Below, one piece after another: positions 50,836-60,433 of a stretch of 64,000 nucleotides of DNA (its first letter is position 1; every line of letters begins with the position of its first letter). A program made the position numbers and the translations under genes. The stretch comes from Streptomyces sp. CB02980. GTDB lineage: Bacteria; Actinomycetota; Actinomycetes; Streptomycetales; Streptomycetaceae. A model generated the notes under the pieces. The model saw only the letters and a program-made list of their open reading frames with translations, was not told the origin of the DNA and made no database searches. Location: contig NZ_JACSCH020000026.1 of assembly GCF_014451325.2 (NCBI RefSeq), positions 41,368-105,367 of the forward strand, read 5' to 3'.

Positions 50836-51585
50836 ATGTCAGACGAAGCGCGTCCTCCTCGTACCGCCGTGGTGATCCCGGCTGCCGGACGGGGCGTACG
50901 CCTCGGTCCGGGCGCCCCCAAGGCGCTGCGCGCGCTGAACGGCACCCCCATGCTCATCCACGCCGTCCGCGCGATGGCCGCCTCCCGCGCGGTGTCGCTC
51001 GTCGTCGTGGTCGCACCCCCCGACGGCGCCGGCGAGGTCAAGAACCTCCTCGACGCCCACGCCCTCCCCGAGCGCACCGACTACCTCGTCGTGCCCGGCG
51101 GTGACACCCGCCAGGAGTCCGTACGCCTCGGCCTCGACGCGCTCCCCGAGGGCATCGGCATCGTCCTCGTCCACGACGCGGCCCGCCCGCTCGTCCCCGT
51201 CGACACCGTGGACGCGGTCATCGAGGCCGTACGGGACGGGGCCGTCGCCGTCGTCCCCGCCATGCCCGTCTCCGACACCGTCAAGGAGGTCGAGCCGGCC
51301 GAGCAGCCGGGCGGCCCCGAGCAGGTCGTCGCCACCCCGGTCCGGGCCCGGCTCCGCGCCGTCCAGACCCCCCAGGGCTTCGACCACGACACCCTGGTCA
51401 ACGCCCACGCCACCATCGCCCTCACCGGTGAGGGCGCCACCGACGACGCCGGTATGGTCGAGCGGCTCGGCGCGCCCGTCGTCGTCGTGCCCGGCCACGA
51501 GGAGGCCTTCAAGGTGACCCGCCCCCTCGACCTCGTCCTCGCCGAGGCCGTACTCGCCCGCAGGAGGGCCAACGATGGCTTCTGA
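50836..51585 (+). CDS. ispD: 2-C-methyl-D-erythritol 4-phosphate cytidylyltransferase
   Basis: 249 residues. The nucleotide-binding PAAGRGVRLGPGAPKAL motif and the TPQGFDHDTL segment are standard for IspD, the third step of the MEP isoprenoid pathway. ATG 50836 has GGAG 8 bp upstream. It overlaps ispF by 11 bp. Confidence 0.95.
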   Translation: MSDEARPPRTAVVIPAAGRGVRLGPGAPKALRALNGTPMLIHAVRAMAASRAVSLVVVVAPPDGAGEVKNLLDAHALPERTDYLVVPGGDTRQESVRLGLDALPEGIGIVLVHDAARPLVPVDTVDAVIEAVRDGAVAVVPAMPVSDTVKEVEPAEQPGGPEQVVATPVRARLRAVQTPQGFDHDTLVNAHATIALTGEGATDDAGMVERLGAPVVVVPGHEEAFKVTRPLDLVLAEAVLARRRANDGF

Positions 51586-52084
51586 GCCGATGAACCTCCC
51601 CCGTACCGGCATCGGTACCGACGTCCACGCCTTCGAGAAGGGCCGCGAACTCTGGTGCGCCGGCCTCCTCTGGGACGCCGGGGAGAACGACGGATACGGC
51701 CTCGCCGGGCACTCCGACGGCGACGTCGCCGCCCACGCCGCCTGCGACGCGCTCTTCTCCGCCGCCGGCATCGGCGACCTCGGCGCCCACTTCGGCACCT
51801 CCCGCCCCGAGTACTCCGGCGCCTCCGGCGTCACCCTGCTCGCGGAGGCCGCCCGGATCGTGCGCGCCGAGGGATACGAGATCGGCAACATCGCCGTCCA
51901 GGTCATCGGCGTCCGCCCCAAGGTCGGCAAGCGGCGCGACGAGGCGCAGAAGGCGCTGAGCGAGGCGGCCGGCGCACCGGTCTCCGTCTCCGGCACCACC
52001 ACGGACGGCCTCGGTCTGACGGGCCGCGCGGAGGGCCTCGCGGCGCTGGCGACGGCCCTCGTGTACCCGGTGGCACGCGCGTAA
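51575..52084 (+). CDS. ispF: 2-C-methyl-D-erythritol 2,4-cyclodiphosphate synthase
   Basis: 169 residues with the zinc-binding GTDVHAF and AGHSDGDVAAHA motifs and TTTDGLGLTGR near the end. It forms the cyclodiphosphate in the MEP pathway. Its start lies within ispD, so the two enzymes are translationally coupled. Confidence 0.96.
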   Translation: MASEPMNLPRTGIGTDVHAFEKGRELWCAGLLWDAGENDGYGLAGHSDGDVAAHAACDALFSAAGIGDLGAHFGTSRPEYSGASGVTLLAEAARIVRAEGYEIGNIAVQVIGVRPKVGKRRDEAQKALSEAAGAPVSVSGTTTDGLGLTGRAEGLAALATALVYPVARA

Positions 52085-52111
52085 CCGCGTTCCGGAGCGT
52101 CCGTCGTCACG

Positions 52112-52145
52112 TTCACCGGTACCGGCATCCACCGGTACCGGTGAA
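52112..52145 (+). terminator. 14-bp perfect hairpin after ispF
   Basis: TTCACCGGTACCGG pairs with CCGGTACCGGTGAA around a 6-nt loop, 27 bp past the ispF stop. Confidence 0.7.
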
Positions 52146-52196
52146 AAACGTCATCGGAGACGGCGAACAGGTATCGGGGCACTACCACACGCCCAC

Positions 52197-52202
52197 TACC
52201 CT
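52197..52202 (+). promoter_or_regulatory. putative leaderless -10 of cysS
   Basis: TACCCT ends 6 nt before the GTG at 52209; no ribosome binding site is visible. Confidence 0.4.
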
Positions 52203-52208
52203 GGAGTG

Positions 52209-53609
52209 GTGACTATTCGCCTGTACGACACCAGCGCCCGGCAGATCCGTGCCTTCACCCCGCTCACGCCGGGCCAGGTCTCGATCTACCTCTGTGGTGC
52301 CACCGTCCAGGCGGCCCCGCACATCGGCCACATCCGTTCGGGGCTGAACTTCGACATCATGCGCCGCTGGTTCGCGTACCGCGGCTACGACGTCACGTTC
52401 ATCCGCAACGTCACCGACATCGACGACAAGATCATCGCCAAGGGTGCGGACCAGGGCCGCCCCTGGTGGTCCATCGGCTACGAGAACGAGCGCGCGTTCA
52501 ACGCGGGCTACGACGCGCTCGGTTGCCTGCCGCCGACGTACGAGCCCCGCGCCACCGGGCACGTACCCGAGATGATCGAGATGATGCGCGGCCTCATCGA
52601 GCGCGGTCACGCGTACGAGGCCGACGGCAGCGTCTACTTCGACGTGCGCTCCTTCCCGGGCTACCTGGAGCTGTCCAACCAGGACATCGACGACCTGCGT
52701 CAGCCCGCCGAGGACGGCATCACCGGCAAGCGCGACCCGCGCGACTTCGCGATGTGGAAGGCGACCAAGCCGGGCGAGCCCGACTGGGAGACCCCGTGGG
52801 GCCGCGGCCGTCCCGGCTGGCACCTGGAGTGCTCGGCGATGGCCCACAAGTACCTGGGCTCCGCCTTCGACATCCACGGCGGCGGCCTCGACCTGATCTT
52901 CCCGCACCACGAGAACGAGATCGCCCAGGCCAAGGCCTTCGGCGACTCCTTCGCCCAGTACTGGGTGCACAACGCCTGGGTCACCATGAGCGGCGAGAAG
53001 ATGTCGAAGTCGCTCGGCAACAGCGTGCTGGTGTCCGAGATGGTGAAGAACTGGCGCCCCATCGTCCTCCGCTACTACCTGGGCACCCCGCACTACCGCT
53101 CGATGATCGAGTACAGCGAGGAGTCCCTGCGCGAGGCCGAGTCGGCGTTCGCCCGGATCGAGGGCTTCGTCCAGCGCACCACCGAGAAGGCCGGGAAGGA
53201 CGTCGCGCCCGCCGCCGAGGTGCCGCCGGCCTTCGCCGAGGCCATGGACGACGACCTGGGCGTGCCGCACGCGCTCGCGATCATCCACACCACCGTCCGG
53301 CAGGGCAACAGCGCCCTCGCCGCGGACGACAAGGACGAGGCCATCGCCCGCCTCGCCGAGGTCCGGGCCATGCTCGGCGTTCTCGGCCTGGACCCGCTCG
53401 ACCCGCACTGGGCCGAGGAGAGCGGTGGCGGCGACGAGCTCCACGGCGCCGTCGACACCCTCGTACGGCTCGTGCTCCAGCAGCGCGAGTCGGCGCGCGA
53501 GCGCAAGGACTGGGCGACCGCGGACGCGATCCGCGACCAGCTCAACCAGTCCGGTCTCGCCATCGAGGACAGCCCCGACGGCCCCCGCTGGACGCTGGGC
53601 AACCGTTAG
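52209..53609 (+). CDS. cysS: cysteinyl-tRNA synthetase
   Basis: 466 residues. HIGH at 38-41, zinc-ligand Cys29 and KMSKS at 264-268 identify a class I enzyme charging tRNA-Cys. GTG 52209 is preferred as it starts the familiar MTIRLYD and follows the -10 element; an adjacent GTG 3 bp upstream is equally in frame. Confidence 0.97.
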   Translation: MTIRLYDTSARQIRAFTPLTPGQVSIYLCGATVQAAPHIGHIRSGLNFDIMRRWFAYRGYDVTFIRNVTDIDDKIIAKGADQGRPWWSIGYENERAFNAGYDALGCLPPTYEPRATGHVPEMIEMMRGLIERGHAYEADGSVYFDVRSFPGYLELSNQDIDDLRQPAEDGITGKRDPRDFAMWKATKPGEPDWETPWGRGRPGWHLECSAMAHKYLGSAFDIHGGGLDLIFPHHENEIAQAKAFGDSFAQYWVHNAWVTMSGEKMSKSLGNSVLVSEMVKNWRPIVLRYYLGTPHYRSMIEYSEESLREAESAFARIEGFVQRTTEKAGKDVAPAAEVPPAFAEAMDDDLGVPHALAIIHTTVRQGNSALAADDKDEAIARLAEVRAMLGVLGLDPLDPHWAEESGGGDELHGAVDTLVRLVLQQRESARERKDWATADAIRDQLNQSGLAIEDSPDGPRWTLGNR

Positions 53610-53614
53610 AAGAC

Positions 53615-53640
53615 GTGCCGCTCGGGCCTCCGGGCGGCAC
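53615..53640 (+). terminator. hairpin between cysS and rlmB
   Basis: GTGCCGCTCGG and CCGGGCGGCAC pair over 11 bp with one wobble and a 4-nt loop. Confidence 0.6.
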
Positions 53641-53708
53641 ACTTCAGTTACAGACCTTGTACGAGGGCCGAGTACGCCTCCGTACGCAACACCGAGGATT
53701 AGGTAGTC

Positions 53709-54668
53709 ATGGCCGGGAACAGCCAGCGCAGGAACCGTCGCACGTCCAACAAGAAGGGTGCGACGATCGGGAGCGGTGGCCAGCGGCGCAAGGGCCTCGA
53801 AGGCAAGGGCCCGACGCCCAAGGCCGAGGCCCGCAAGGGCCACAAGGCATTCCGCGTAACCAACGCGATGGCCCGGAACACGGCCAAGCGCAAGCCCGTC
53901 GCCCGCCGCGGCGGCAAGGGCCTGTCCGAGATGGTCGTCGGCCGCAACCCGGTCTTCGAGGCCCTGCGGGACGGCGTGCCCGCTTCGACGCTGTACGTGC
54001 AGCAGTTCATCGACAACGACGAGCGCGTGCGCGAGGCCCTGAACCTCGCCACCGGCCGCGGCAACATCAACATCATGGAGGCGCCGCGCCCCGAGCTCGA
54101 CCGGATGACGAACGGCCTGAACCACCAGGGCCTCGTCCTCCAGGTGCCGCCGTACGAGTACGCGCACCCCGAGGACCTCGTCACGGCCGCGTTCGACGAC
54201 CACGACGACCCGCTGATCGTCGCCCTCGACGGCGTCACCGACCCGCGCAACCTCGGCGCCGTCGTCCGCTCCGTCTCCGCCTTCGGCGGCCACGGTGTCG
54301 TCGTCCCCGAGCGGCGCGCCGCCGGCATGACCGCCGGTGCGTGGAAGACCTCGGCCGGCACCGCCGCCCGTACCCCGGTCGCCCGCGCCACCAACCTGAC
54401 GCGCTGCCTGGAGCAGTACCAGAAGGCCGGTGTCACGGTCGTCGGCCTCGCCGCCGACGGTGACCGCGAGGTGCACGAGCTGGAGGAGCTGGGCGGTCCG
54501 GTCGTCATCGTCGTCGGCTCCGAGGGCAAGGGCCTGTCCCGTCTCGTCGGCGAGACCTGCGACTTCCTCGTCCGCATCCCGATGCCGGGCGGCGCCGAGT
54601 CGCTGAACGCCGGTGTCGCGGCCGGTGTCGTGCTCTACGAGGCGGCCCGCCGCCGGATGGCCCGCTGA
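53709..54668 (+). CDS. rlmB: 23S rRNA (guanosine-2251-2'-O)-methyltransferase
   Basis: 319 residues. A basic, disordered N-terminal extension (about 1-70) precedes the substrate-binding and SpoU catalytic domains, with VTDPRNLGAVVRS, VGSEGKGLS and ESLNAGVAAGVVLYE, the three motifs of the trefoil-knot methyltransferases. It methylates the ribosomal peptidyl-transferase loop. Confidence 0.94.
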   Translation: MAGNSQRRNRRTSNKKGATIGSGGQRRKGLEGKGPTPKAEARKGHKAFRVTNAMARNTAKRKPVARRGGKGLSEMVVGRNPVFEALRDGVPASTLYVQQFIDNDERVREALNLATGRGNINIMEAPRPELDRMTNGLNHQGLVLQVPPYEYAHPEDLVTAAFDDHDDPLIVALDGVTDPRNLGAVVRSVSAFGGHGVVVPERRAAGMTAGAWKTSAGTAARTPVARATNLTRCLEQYQKAGVTVVGLAADGDREVHELEELGGPVVIVVGSEGKGLSRLVGETCDFLVRIPMPGGAESLNAGVAAGVVLYEAARRRMAR

Positions 54669-54774
54669 CACCGGGCCGGTAGTACTTCCGGCCTCGGCCG
54701 TGGCGTGATCTTGACGGGTCTCGGACATTTGCGAGCCGTCAAGGCAGTGTCCTAAACCCAGATCACTCGGTTAG

Positions 54775-56403
54775 ATGAGTGTGGACACCAGAACGCCCCG
54801 GCCGGGGTTCGACGATCAGCCCGCGTTGAGCATGGTCAAGGTGGATTCCGATCCCGCCCAGGTGATCGTGAACCACGCCAGCTTCCGTGTGCGGCTCGCG
54901 CCGGCTCCGCAGCCGAAGATCGGCGCCGGCGCCCGCACCGCAGCCCTGTCCGGGGCCGGGGCAGGAGCGGGCGGACCGCGCCGTCGTCCCGTCGTGTGGA
55001 CCGGAAAGTCCGCGCCGGGCGCGACCGGCCTCCTCCAGGCCGTACGGGAGTCCTCCGTCTCCACGCTGGAGCCGGCGGTCGGCCACGGCGGTCGTGACGG
55101 CGGCCGCGGCGGCCACCCGGGTCTGGACGCGGGCTCCACCCAGGCCATCCCGCGCATCGGCGACACCATGCCCACCCCCGTGGTGACCGCCGACTCCGGC
55201 CCCCTGCTGCCGCCGATGCGCCGCGCCGAGGGCGCGTACGACGACGTGTACGAGCTCCGGCCCGAGACCGAAGGACCCGGCTCGGCGGCGTACGAGGACG
55301 GCACGGCGGAGGCCCGGCCCGCGCAGCGCCACGGGCAGGACACTGTCCGGCACGCCTACTACCCCGGCCGCCGGATGAACCTCGGCGTCGTCCTCCTCCC
55401 GCTCCGCGTCTTCCTCGGCTTCATCTCCATCTACGCGGGCATGGGCAAGCTCTGCGACCCCGTCTACTTCGACGGCGGCGAGCGCGGCTCCATGGTCAAG
55501 TGGCTCAACTCCCTGCACCCCTGGCCCCTCGCCGAACCCCTCCGCGACTTCGCCCTCCAGCACCCGGTCGGCGCCGGACTCACCGTCGCCTTCCTCCAGG
55601 TCGTCGTCGGCGTCCTCACCGTCCTCGGCCTCTGGCAGCGCGTCGCCGCCGTCGTCGGAGCCCTGCTCTCCGCCGCGCTGCTCCTCACGGTCAGCTGGAA
55701 GACCGTCCCGGTCTACGACTCCGCCGACATCATCTTCCTGGCCGCCTGGTCCCCGCTGATCATCGCCGGCGCCCCCGTCTACTCGATCGACGGCCGCCTG
55801 GCCGGCGAGGCCTGGCGCACCCTCGGCCCGCGCGCCGACCTGTGGGACCTGCGCCGCCGCGTCGTGCGCCGCAGCACCCTCGTCGCGGCGGTCGTCGTCG
55901 GCCTCACCCTCCTCATCGGCTCCGTCCTCGGCGGCGCCGTCCGCTCCACCGAGATGGTCACCGTCCCGGGCCCCAACGACGACCCGATCAACCACCTCCC
56001 GGGCCGGCCGCTCCCCACCGAGCCGAAGCGCAGCGCCCCCTCCCAGGCCGCGTCCACCGTGCCCGCGCCCGCCGCGACCAGCGAGGCCCCGGCGGAGCGC
56101 GAGGAGACGCAGGAGGCGACCCGGCCCACCGAGACCACCCGCGAGGCCACCCGGACGCAGGAGCAGCGCCCGACGGCCACGCAGGGCTCGGGCACCGGCA
56201 CCGGTGGCGGCGGCAGCAGCCGTACGCCCACGCAGTCCAACCCGGAGCCGCCGCCGTCCACCAGCGACACCCCGAGCAGCACGGGCGGCAGCACGTCGGG
56301 CGGCGGCTCCGGCGGCGGCTCGACCGGCTCGACGGGCACGCCGTCGGAGAGCAGCTCGACGTCGGGCGGGGCGAGGAACCCGATCGGCGGACTGCTGGGC
56401 TGA
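54775..56403 (+). CDS. DoxX family membrane protein with long disordered tails
   Basis: 542 residues. About 200 residues of mostly disordered N-terminus precede four DoxX-type helices (VVLLPLRVFLGFISIYAGMGKL, then three more up to VYSIDG) and a further helix. The C-terminal 130 residues are Thr/Ser/Pro/Gly-rich. DoxX proteins take part in redox homeostasis at the membrane. Very GC-rich tails are expansion-prone. ATG 54775; the true start might be the GTG 6 bp later. Confidence 0.78.
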   Translation: MSVDTRTPRPGFDDQPALSMVKVDSDPAQVIVNHASFRVRLAPAPQPKIGAGARTAALSGAGAGAGGPRRRPVVWTGKSAPGATGLLQAVRESSVSTLEPAVGHGGRDGGRGGHPGLDAGSTQAIPRIGDTMPTPVVTADSGPLLPPMRRAEGAYDDVYELRPETEGPGSAAYEDGTAEARPAQRHGQDTVRHAYYPGRRMNLGVVLLPLRVFLGFISIYAGMGKLCDPVYFDGGERGSMVKWLNSLHPWPLAEPLRDFALQHPVGAGLTVAFLQVVVGVLTVLGLWQRVAAVVGALLSAALLLTVSWKTVPVYDSADIIFLAAWSPLIIAGAPVYSIDGRLAGEAWRTLGPRADLWDLRRRVVRRSTLVAAVVVGLTLLIGSVLGGAVRSTEMVTVPGPNDDPINHLPGRPLPTEPKRSAPSQAASTVPAPAATSEAPAEREETQEATRPTETTREATRTQEQRPTATQGSGTGTGGGGSSRTPTQSNPEPPPSTSDTPSSTGGSTSGGGSGGGSTGSTGTPSESSSTSGGARNPIGGLLG

Positions 56404-56479
56404 GGAGTCCGTACGGAGGGACGTCCGGACGACCTTCCGACGACCTTCCGTACGTACGGACGTCCGGCCACGGCGACGG

Positions 56480-56527
56480 ACACGAAGAGGGCGGCACCGC
56501 GAGAACGCGGTGCCGCCCTCTTCGTGT
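56480..56527. terminator. 22-bp perfect bidirectional hairpin
   Basis: Arms 56480-56501 and 56506-56527 are perfectly complementary with an AGAA loop. It separates the DoxX gene from the repeats and the facing nucleotidyltransferase gene. Confidence 0.88.
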
Positions 56528-56554
56528 GCGGGGATGTCATCCCCGGTGGGAGTC

Positions 56555-56704
56555 GGCCATGGAGGCCGTGGAGGCCGTGGAGGCCGTGCGGGCCATGCGG
56601 GTCATGCGGGTCATGCGGGCCATGCGGGCCATGCGGGCCGTGCGGGCCGTGCGGGCCGTGCGGGCCATGCGGGCCATGCGGGCCATGCGGGCCATGTGGG
56701 TCAT
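56555..56704. repeat. 9-bp tandem repeat, about 16.6 copies
   Basis: GGCCATGCG, GGCCGTGCG, GGCCGTGGA or GGTCATGCG repeat with strict 9-bp phase. The last copy overlaps the stop codon of the nucleotidyltransferase gene (56701-56703). Confidence 0.95.
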
Positions 56705-57417
56705 CCCCGCTGTGCGGCAAGCTCCTTGGCGGCCTCGGTGAGGTCCTTGGCGGTGTCGATGGCCCGCCAGTAGGCCCCCTGGGGCAGCGGGAAGCCGGCC
56801 AGCCGCCGCTCTCGGGCGAGCCGGGGGAACGTGGTGCGCTCGTGGTCGCCCAGGTCCGGGAGAAGCTCCGTGAAGGCCGCGGAGAAGACGTACACGCCCG
56901 CGTTGATGAGGAAGGGCGACGGCGGCGCTTCGATGAAGTCGGTGATGTGGCCGAAGGTGTCGGTCTCGACGGCGCCCCACGGGATGCGGGGGCGGGCCAG
57001 GGCGAGGGTGGCGAGGGCGTCGCGCTCGTCGTGGAAGGCGGCCATCTCGCGCAGCGAGAAGCGGGTCCAGATGTCGCCGTTGGTGGCGTACCAGGGCTGG
57101 TCCGGCGCGGGCAGATGTGCGGCGGCGTACTTGAGGCCTCCGCCGCGGCCCAGGGGCTCGGTCTCGACGACCGTCGTCACCTTGAGGGGGAGGTCGGCGC
57201 TCTCCAGCCACTCCTGGAGCACTTCGGCGAGGTGGCCGCAGGAGACGACGGCGTCGGTCACGCCCTCGGCGGCAAGCCAGGAAAGCTGATGGCCGATGAT
57301 CGGGGTCCCGGTGCCCGGGATCTCGACCATCGGCTTGGGGCGGTCGTCGGTGTACGGGCGGAGCCGTGAGCCCTGGCCGCCCGCCAGGACCACGGCCTGC
57401 GTCGGAGTGGTGTGCAT
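56701..57417 (-). CDS. nucleotidyltransferase (sugar-phosphate type)
   Basis: 238 residues. The VVLAGGQGSRLRPYTDDRPKPMVEI start is the NTP-binding signature of mannose-1-phosphate guanylyl- and glucose-1-phosphate thymidylyl-transferases, followed by ATNGDIWT and INAGVYVF. It likely activates a sugar phosphate for envelope polymers. No sugar cluster is nearby. The stop codon lies at the edge of the 9-bp repeat. Confidence 0.87.
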   Translation of the reverse strand: MHTTPTQAVVLAGGQGSRLRPYTDDRPKPMVEIPGTGTPIIGHQLSWLAAEGVTDAVVSCGHLAEVLQEWLESADLPLKVTTVVETEPLGRGGGLKYAAAHLPAPDQPWYATNGDIWTRFSLREMAAFHDERDALATLALARPRIPWGAVETDTFGHITDFIEAPPSPFLINAGVYVFSAAFTELLPDLGDHERTTFPRLARERRLAGFPLPQGAYWRAIDTAKDLTEAAKELAAQRG

Positions 57418-57497
57418 ACGGGGAACGATAGGCGCCCCGTACGTCCGGCGGTCGGACGCCCGACGGCCGGACGCGCGTCGTGGCTCAGCGTCGTCGC

Positions 57498-57908
57498 TCA
57501 GCTCGCGTGCATCACGCCGGTCGCGTACGAGGTGTCGCAGACCGGCCGCGAGAAGCCCTGGGCGCGGGAGGGGCCGTACTGCTCGACGGCGGCGCGGCCG
57601 AGGGAGCGGGCGATGGACATGCAGTGCTTGGCGAGGGAGGGCCGGTTCTCCACCTCGCGCTGGAGGTGGGTGAGGGCGACCCCGGGGTCCTTCTCCTGGA
57701 GCTCGGCGAGGAGCTGGTCGCGCAGAATGTCCTGCGGGGCACGGGACTTGGCGCGGACGGAGACCTCGGAGGAGGACGCCGTCAGCTGGGTCCCGGCGTC
57801 CTCGCCGGCCCACGGCACGGCGGACACCGCGAGCGTTCCCGAGAGCACCAGGACGACGGGCAGGACGAGGGCGAGAGAGCGGCCGATTCGGCGGGCAGTA
57901 GGCGTCAC
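57498..57908 (-). CDS. small secreted protein
   Basis: 136 residues with a signal peptide (about 1-31) and a helical mature part containing two cysteines, one in KHCMSIARSLG and one in RPVCDTSYATG. GTG start. Function is unknown. Confidence 0.65.
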   Translation of the reverse strand: MTPTARRIGRSLALVLPVVLVLSGTLAVSAVPWAGEDAGTQLTASSSEVSVRAKSRAPQDILRDQLLAELQEKDPGVALTHLQREVENRPSLAKHCMSIARSLGRAAVEQYGPSRAQGFSRPVCDTSYATGVMHAS

Positions 57909-58070
57909 GCAGGCGAGCGTAGCGGCCGGTAGTGATATGGCGACATTTAGTCACTCTCGCGGGGGATGGTTCGAAGCGGCTTTTCGAATTCCGTGTTGAC
58001 GCGGGGGGTGGGGGTGGGCCGGGAATGCCGGGGTTTTCCCCGGTAAACCCCACGGGGTCCTGCACCAAGA

Positions 58071-58109
58071 CGAACGACCCCGCATCTGCAAGAGATACGG
58101 GGCCGTTCG
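58071..58109 (-). terminator. hairpin downstream of msiK
   Basis: CGAACGACCCCG and CGGGGCCGTTCG pair over 11 of 12 bases, with an inner ATCT/AGAT stem. Confidence 0.6.
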
Positions 58110-58160
58110 GCCAGGACCAGCCGCCGGCTGTCAGGCGTCAGTCGTCAGGCATCACGCGGC

Positions 58161-58191
58161 TGAGGTCAGCCACTGAGGTCAGCCACTGAGG

Positions 58192-58205
<14 letters not shown>
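58161..58205 (-). repeat. 13-bp tandem repeat at the msiK stop, three copies
   Basis: TGAGGTCAGCCAC (twice) and TGAGGTCAGTCGC, in phase, span the msiK stop codon at 58192-58194. Confidence 0.85.
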
Positions 58206-59289
<1,084 letters not shown>

Positions 59290-59332
59290 GGTGATGTGTC
59301 CCTTCACCGGCAGGAACGTGCCGGACGATCCG

Positions 59333-59360
59333 AGTAAAGGAAGGATTGAGGTCTAGTCCA
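59333..59360 (-). promoter_or_regulatory. msiK promoter with dre-like (DasR) palindrome
   Basis: AGGTCTAGTCCA (59349-59360) matches 10 of 12 bases of the DasR element core TGGTCTAGACCA. On the minus strand TGGACT (-35) overlaps it and TTTACT (-10, 59338-59333) is 16 bp away. Confidence 0.4.
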
Positions 59361-59471
59361 CCTGGATGAACTGCACGTGACGCTACCTGGCGCCGCGGCA
59401 TCTGTCAGCACTCCGCCCGGGGTGAGATTTCCGACCGTCGCCGGGACGAGGTTGGTTACACTGCACTCGCT

Positions 59472-59545
59472 GCCTCCTTAGCTCAGCTGGCCAGAGCACC
59501 GCTCTTGTAAAGCGGGGGTCGTCGGTTCGAACCCGACAGGGGGCT
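59472..59545 (+). tRNA. tRNA-Thr (TGT)
   Basis: 74 nt. Acceptor stem GCCTCCT with AGGGGGC, anticodon stem CCGCT/AGCGG with loop CTTGTAA (anticodon TGT), and T-arm GTCGG-TTCGAAC-CCGAC. The 3' CCA is not encoded. It borders an integrase remnant. Confidence 0.95.
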
Positions 59546-59551
59546 CAAGGC

Positions 59552-59594
59552 AAAGGGCCGGCGCAGGGGCATGTTTCCCCGGCGCTGGCCCTTT
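59552..59594 (+). terminator. hairpin after tRNA-Thr
   Basis: A 13-bp stem with one wobble (AAAGGGCC... with ...GGCCCTTT) extended by a four-bp GC stem lies 7 nt after the tRNA. Confidence 0.65.
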
Positions 59595-59616
59595 CGCATG
59601 ATCACGGCCGTGCCAC

Positions 59617-59945
59617 CTACGTGCCAGAAGGCCCTTCCGGGCGGGCTTGGCGGATCATCTCGCCGAGCTTCCCGGCGATGTGCTGATCACGGTCGCTCGT
59701 CATGTGCTGGTAGATCAGCGCGGCCCGGGTCGTGCTGTGTCCCATCCGCGTCATCAGCTCGCGCGTGCTGGCCCCGGCGCTGGAGGCGAGGGTGGTCCCG
59801 GTGTGGTGGAGGTCGTGGAAGTGGATATCACCGGAGACGCCGGGAGCGGTCTTCGGCGCCTTGTCGGCCAGCGTGCCGTTCTGCAGCTCGGACTGGGCAC
59901 GGCGGACCAGGACCACGGAGCGGCGGGTCAGGTCGAGGCCGGCGG
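59617..59945 (-). pseudogene. tyrosine integrase remnant (pSAM2-like)
   Basis: About 110 codons remain. The end RMGHSTTRAALIYQHMTSDRD carries the catalytic Tyr region (ALIYQH) and FHDLHHTGTTLA aligns with the usual FHDLRHTGATLA, but the catalytic arginine is His. The N-terminal half is missing and a large internal block before FHDL appears deleted. A stop lies at 59992-59994. It reads toward the tRNA-Thr gene, the classic place of integrases of actinomycete integrative elements, so this element entered at the tRNA and decayed. Confidence 0.8.
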
Positions 59946-60016
59946 CGGAGCGAGGCCCGCTCGCTCCGCCCTGGCGAGGCTGGGAGCGCAGCTACAGGCA
60001 TGCCGACGAGGTGTGA

Positions 60017-60433
60017 TCAGGGAGCGAAGTACCAGCAGTACAGGCTCAGGCCTCTCTCCTTACGACTGCCGGCCAAGGCTGACAGACGTTCAAGGAGACC
60101 AACCGCGCTGTCTGGTGAAATCTCATCGTCGGGCTCAGAGAGGATCTCAGCCCAACTCGTAGCTGCGGTTCGGAGCCGATCCGTTCCTGCACTTGCCAAT
60201 GCCGTGCAGAGCGGCTGCGGAACAGCGAAGACGGTGAAGCCATCGTTGGCCATCGGCACCACGTATCTGAGTGGACTCTCTGCCCCGGTCAGCAGGGCCT
60301 CCCACCTCGGAACCGCGTCATCCGCATAGACACCGTCACACGGCACGGCAGGAAAGGCGTGACTCTTACGCGGTCCTACACGCACTGCGGACTCGTCGTC
60401 TCCAGCAAGGAAGAACTCTCCCACGAGCACCAT
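60017..60433 (-). CDS. hypothetical protein of unknown family
   Basis: 138 residues from ATG 60433 (MVLVGEFFLAGDDESA...). It has the composition of a soluble globular protein and shows no motif I recognise. A CAGAAT -10-like sequence ends 6 nt before this ATG; an in-frame ATG further upstream is possible. It lies between the integrase remnant and the inverted-repeat element in accessory DNA. It might be cargo of the lost integrative element. Confidence 0.55.
   Translation of the reverse strand: MVLVGEFFLAGDDESAVRVGPRKSHAFPAVPCDGVYADDAVPRWEALLTGAESPLRYVVPMANDGFTVFAVPQPLCTALASAGTDRLRTAATSWAEILSEPDDEISPDSAVGLLERLSALAGSRKERGLSLYCWYFAP

Noticed and set aside
52182..54728. 848-codon minus-strand frame across cysS and rlmB
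   Set aside because: It is antisense to two well-identified enzymes and its composition follows their codon bias.
55779..56720. Minus-strand frame encoding about 17 His-Gly-Pro repeats and more
   Set aside because: The start would be TTG without a ribosome binding site, and most of it is antisense to the DoxX gene; only the 9-bp DNA repeat is real.
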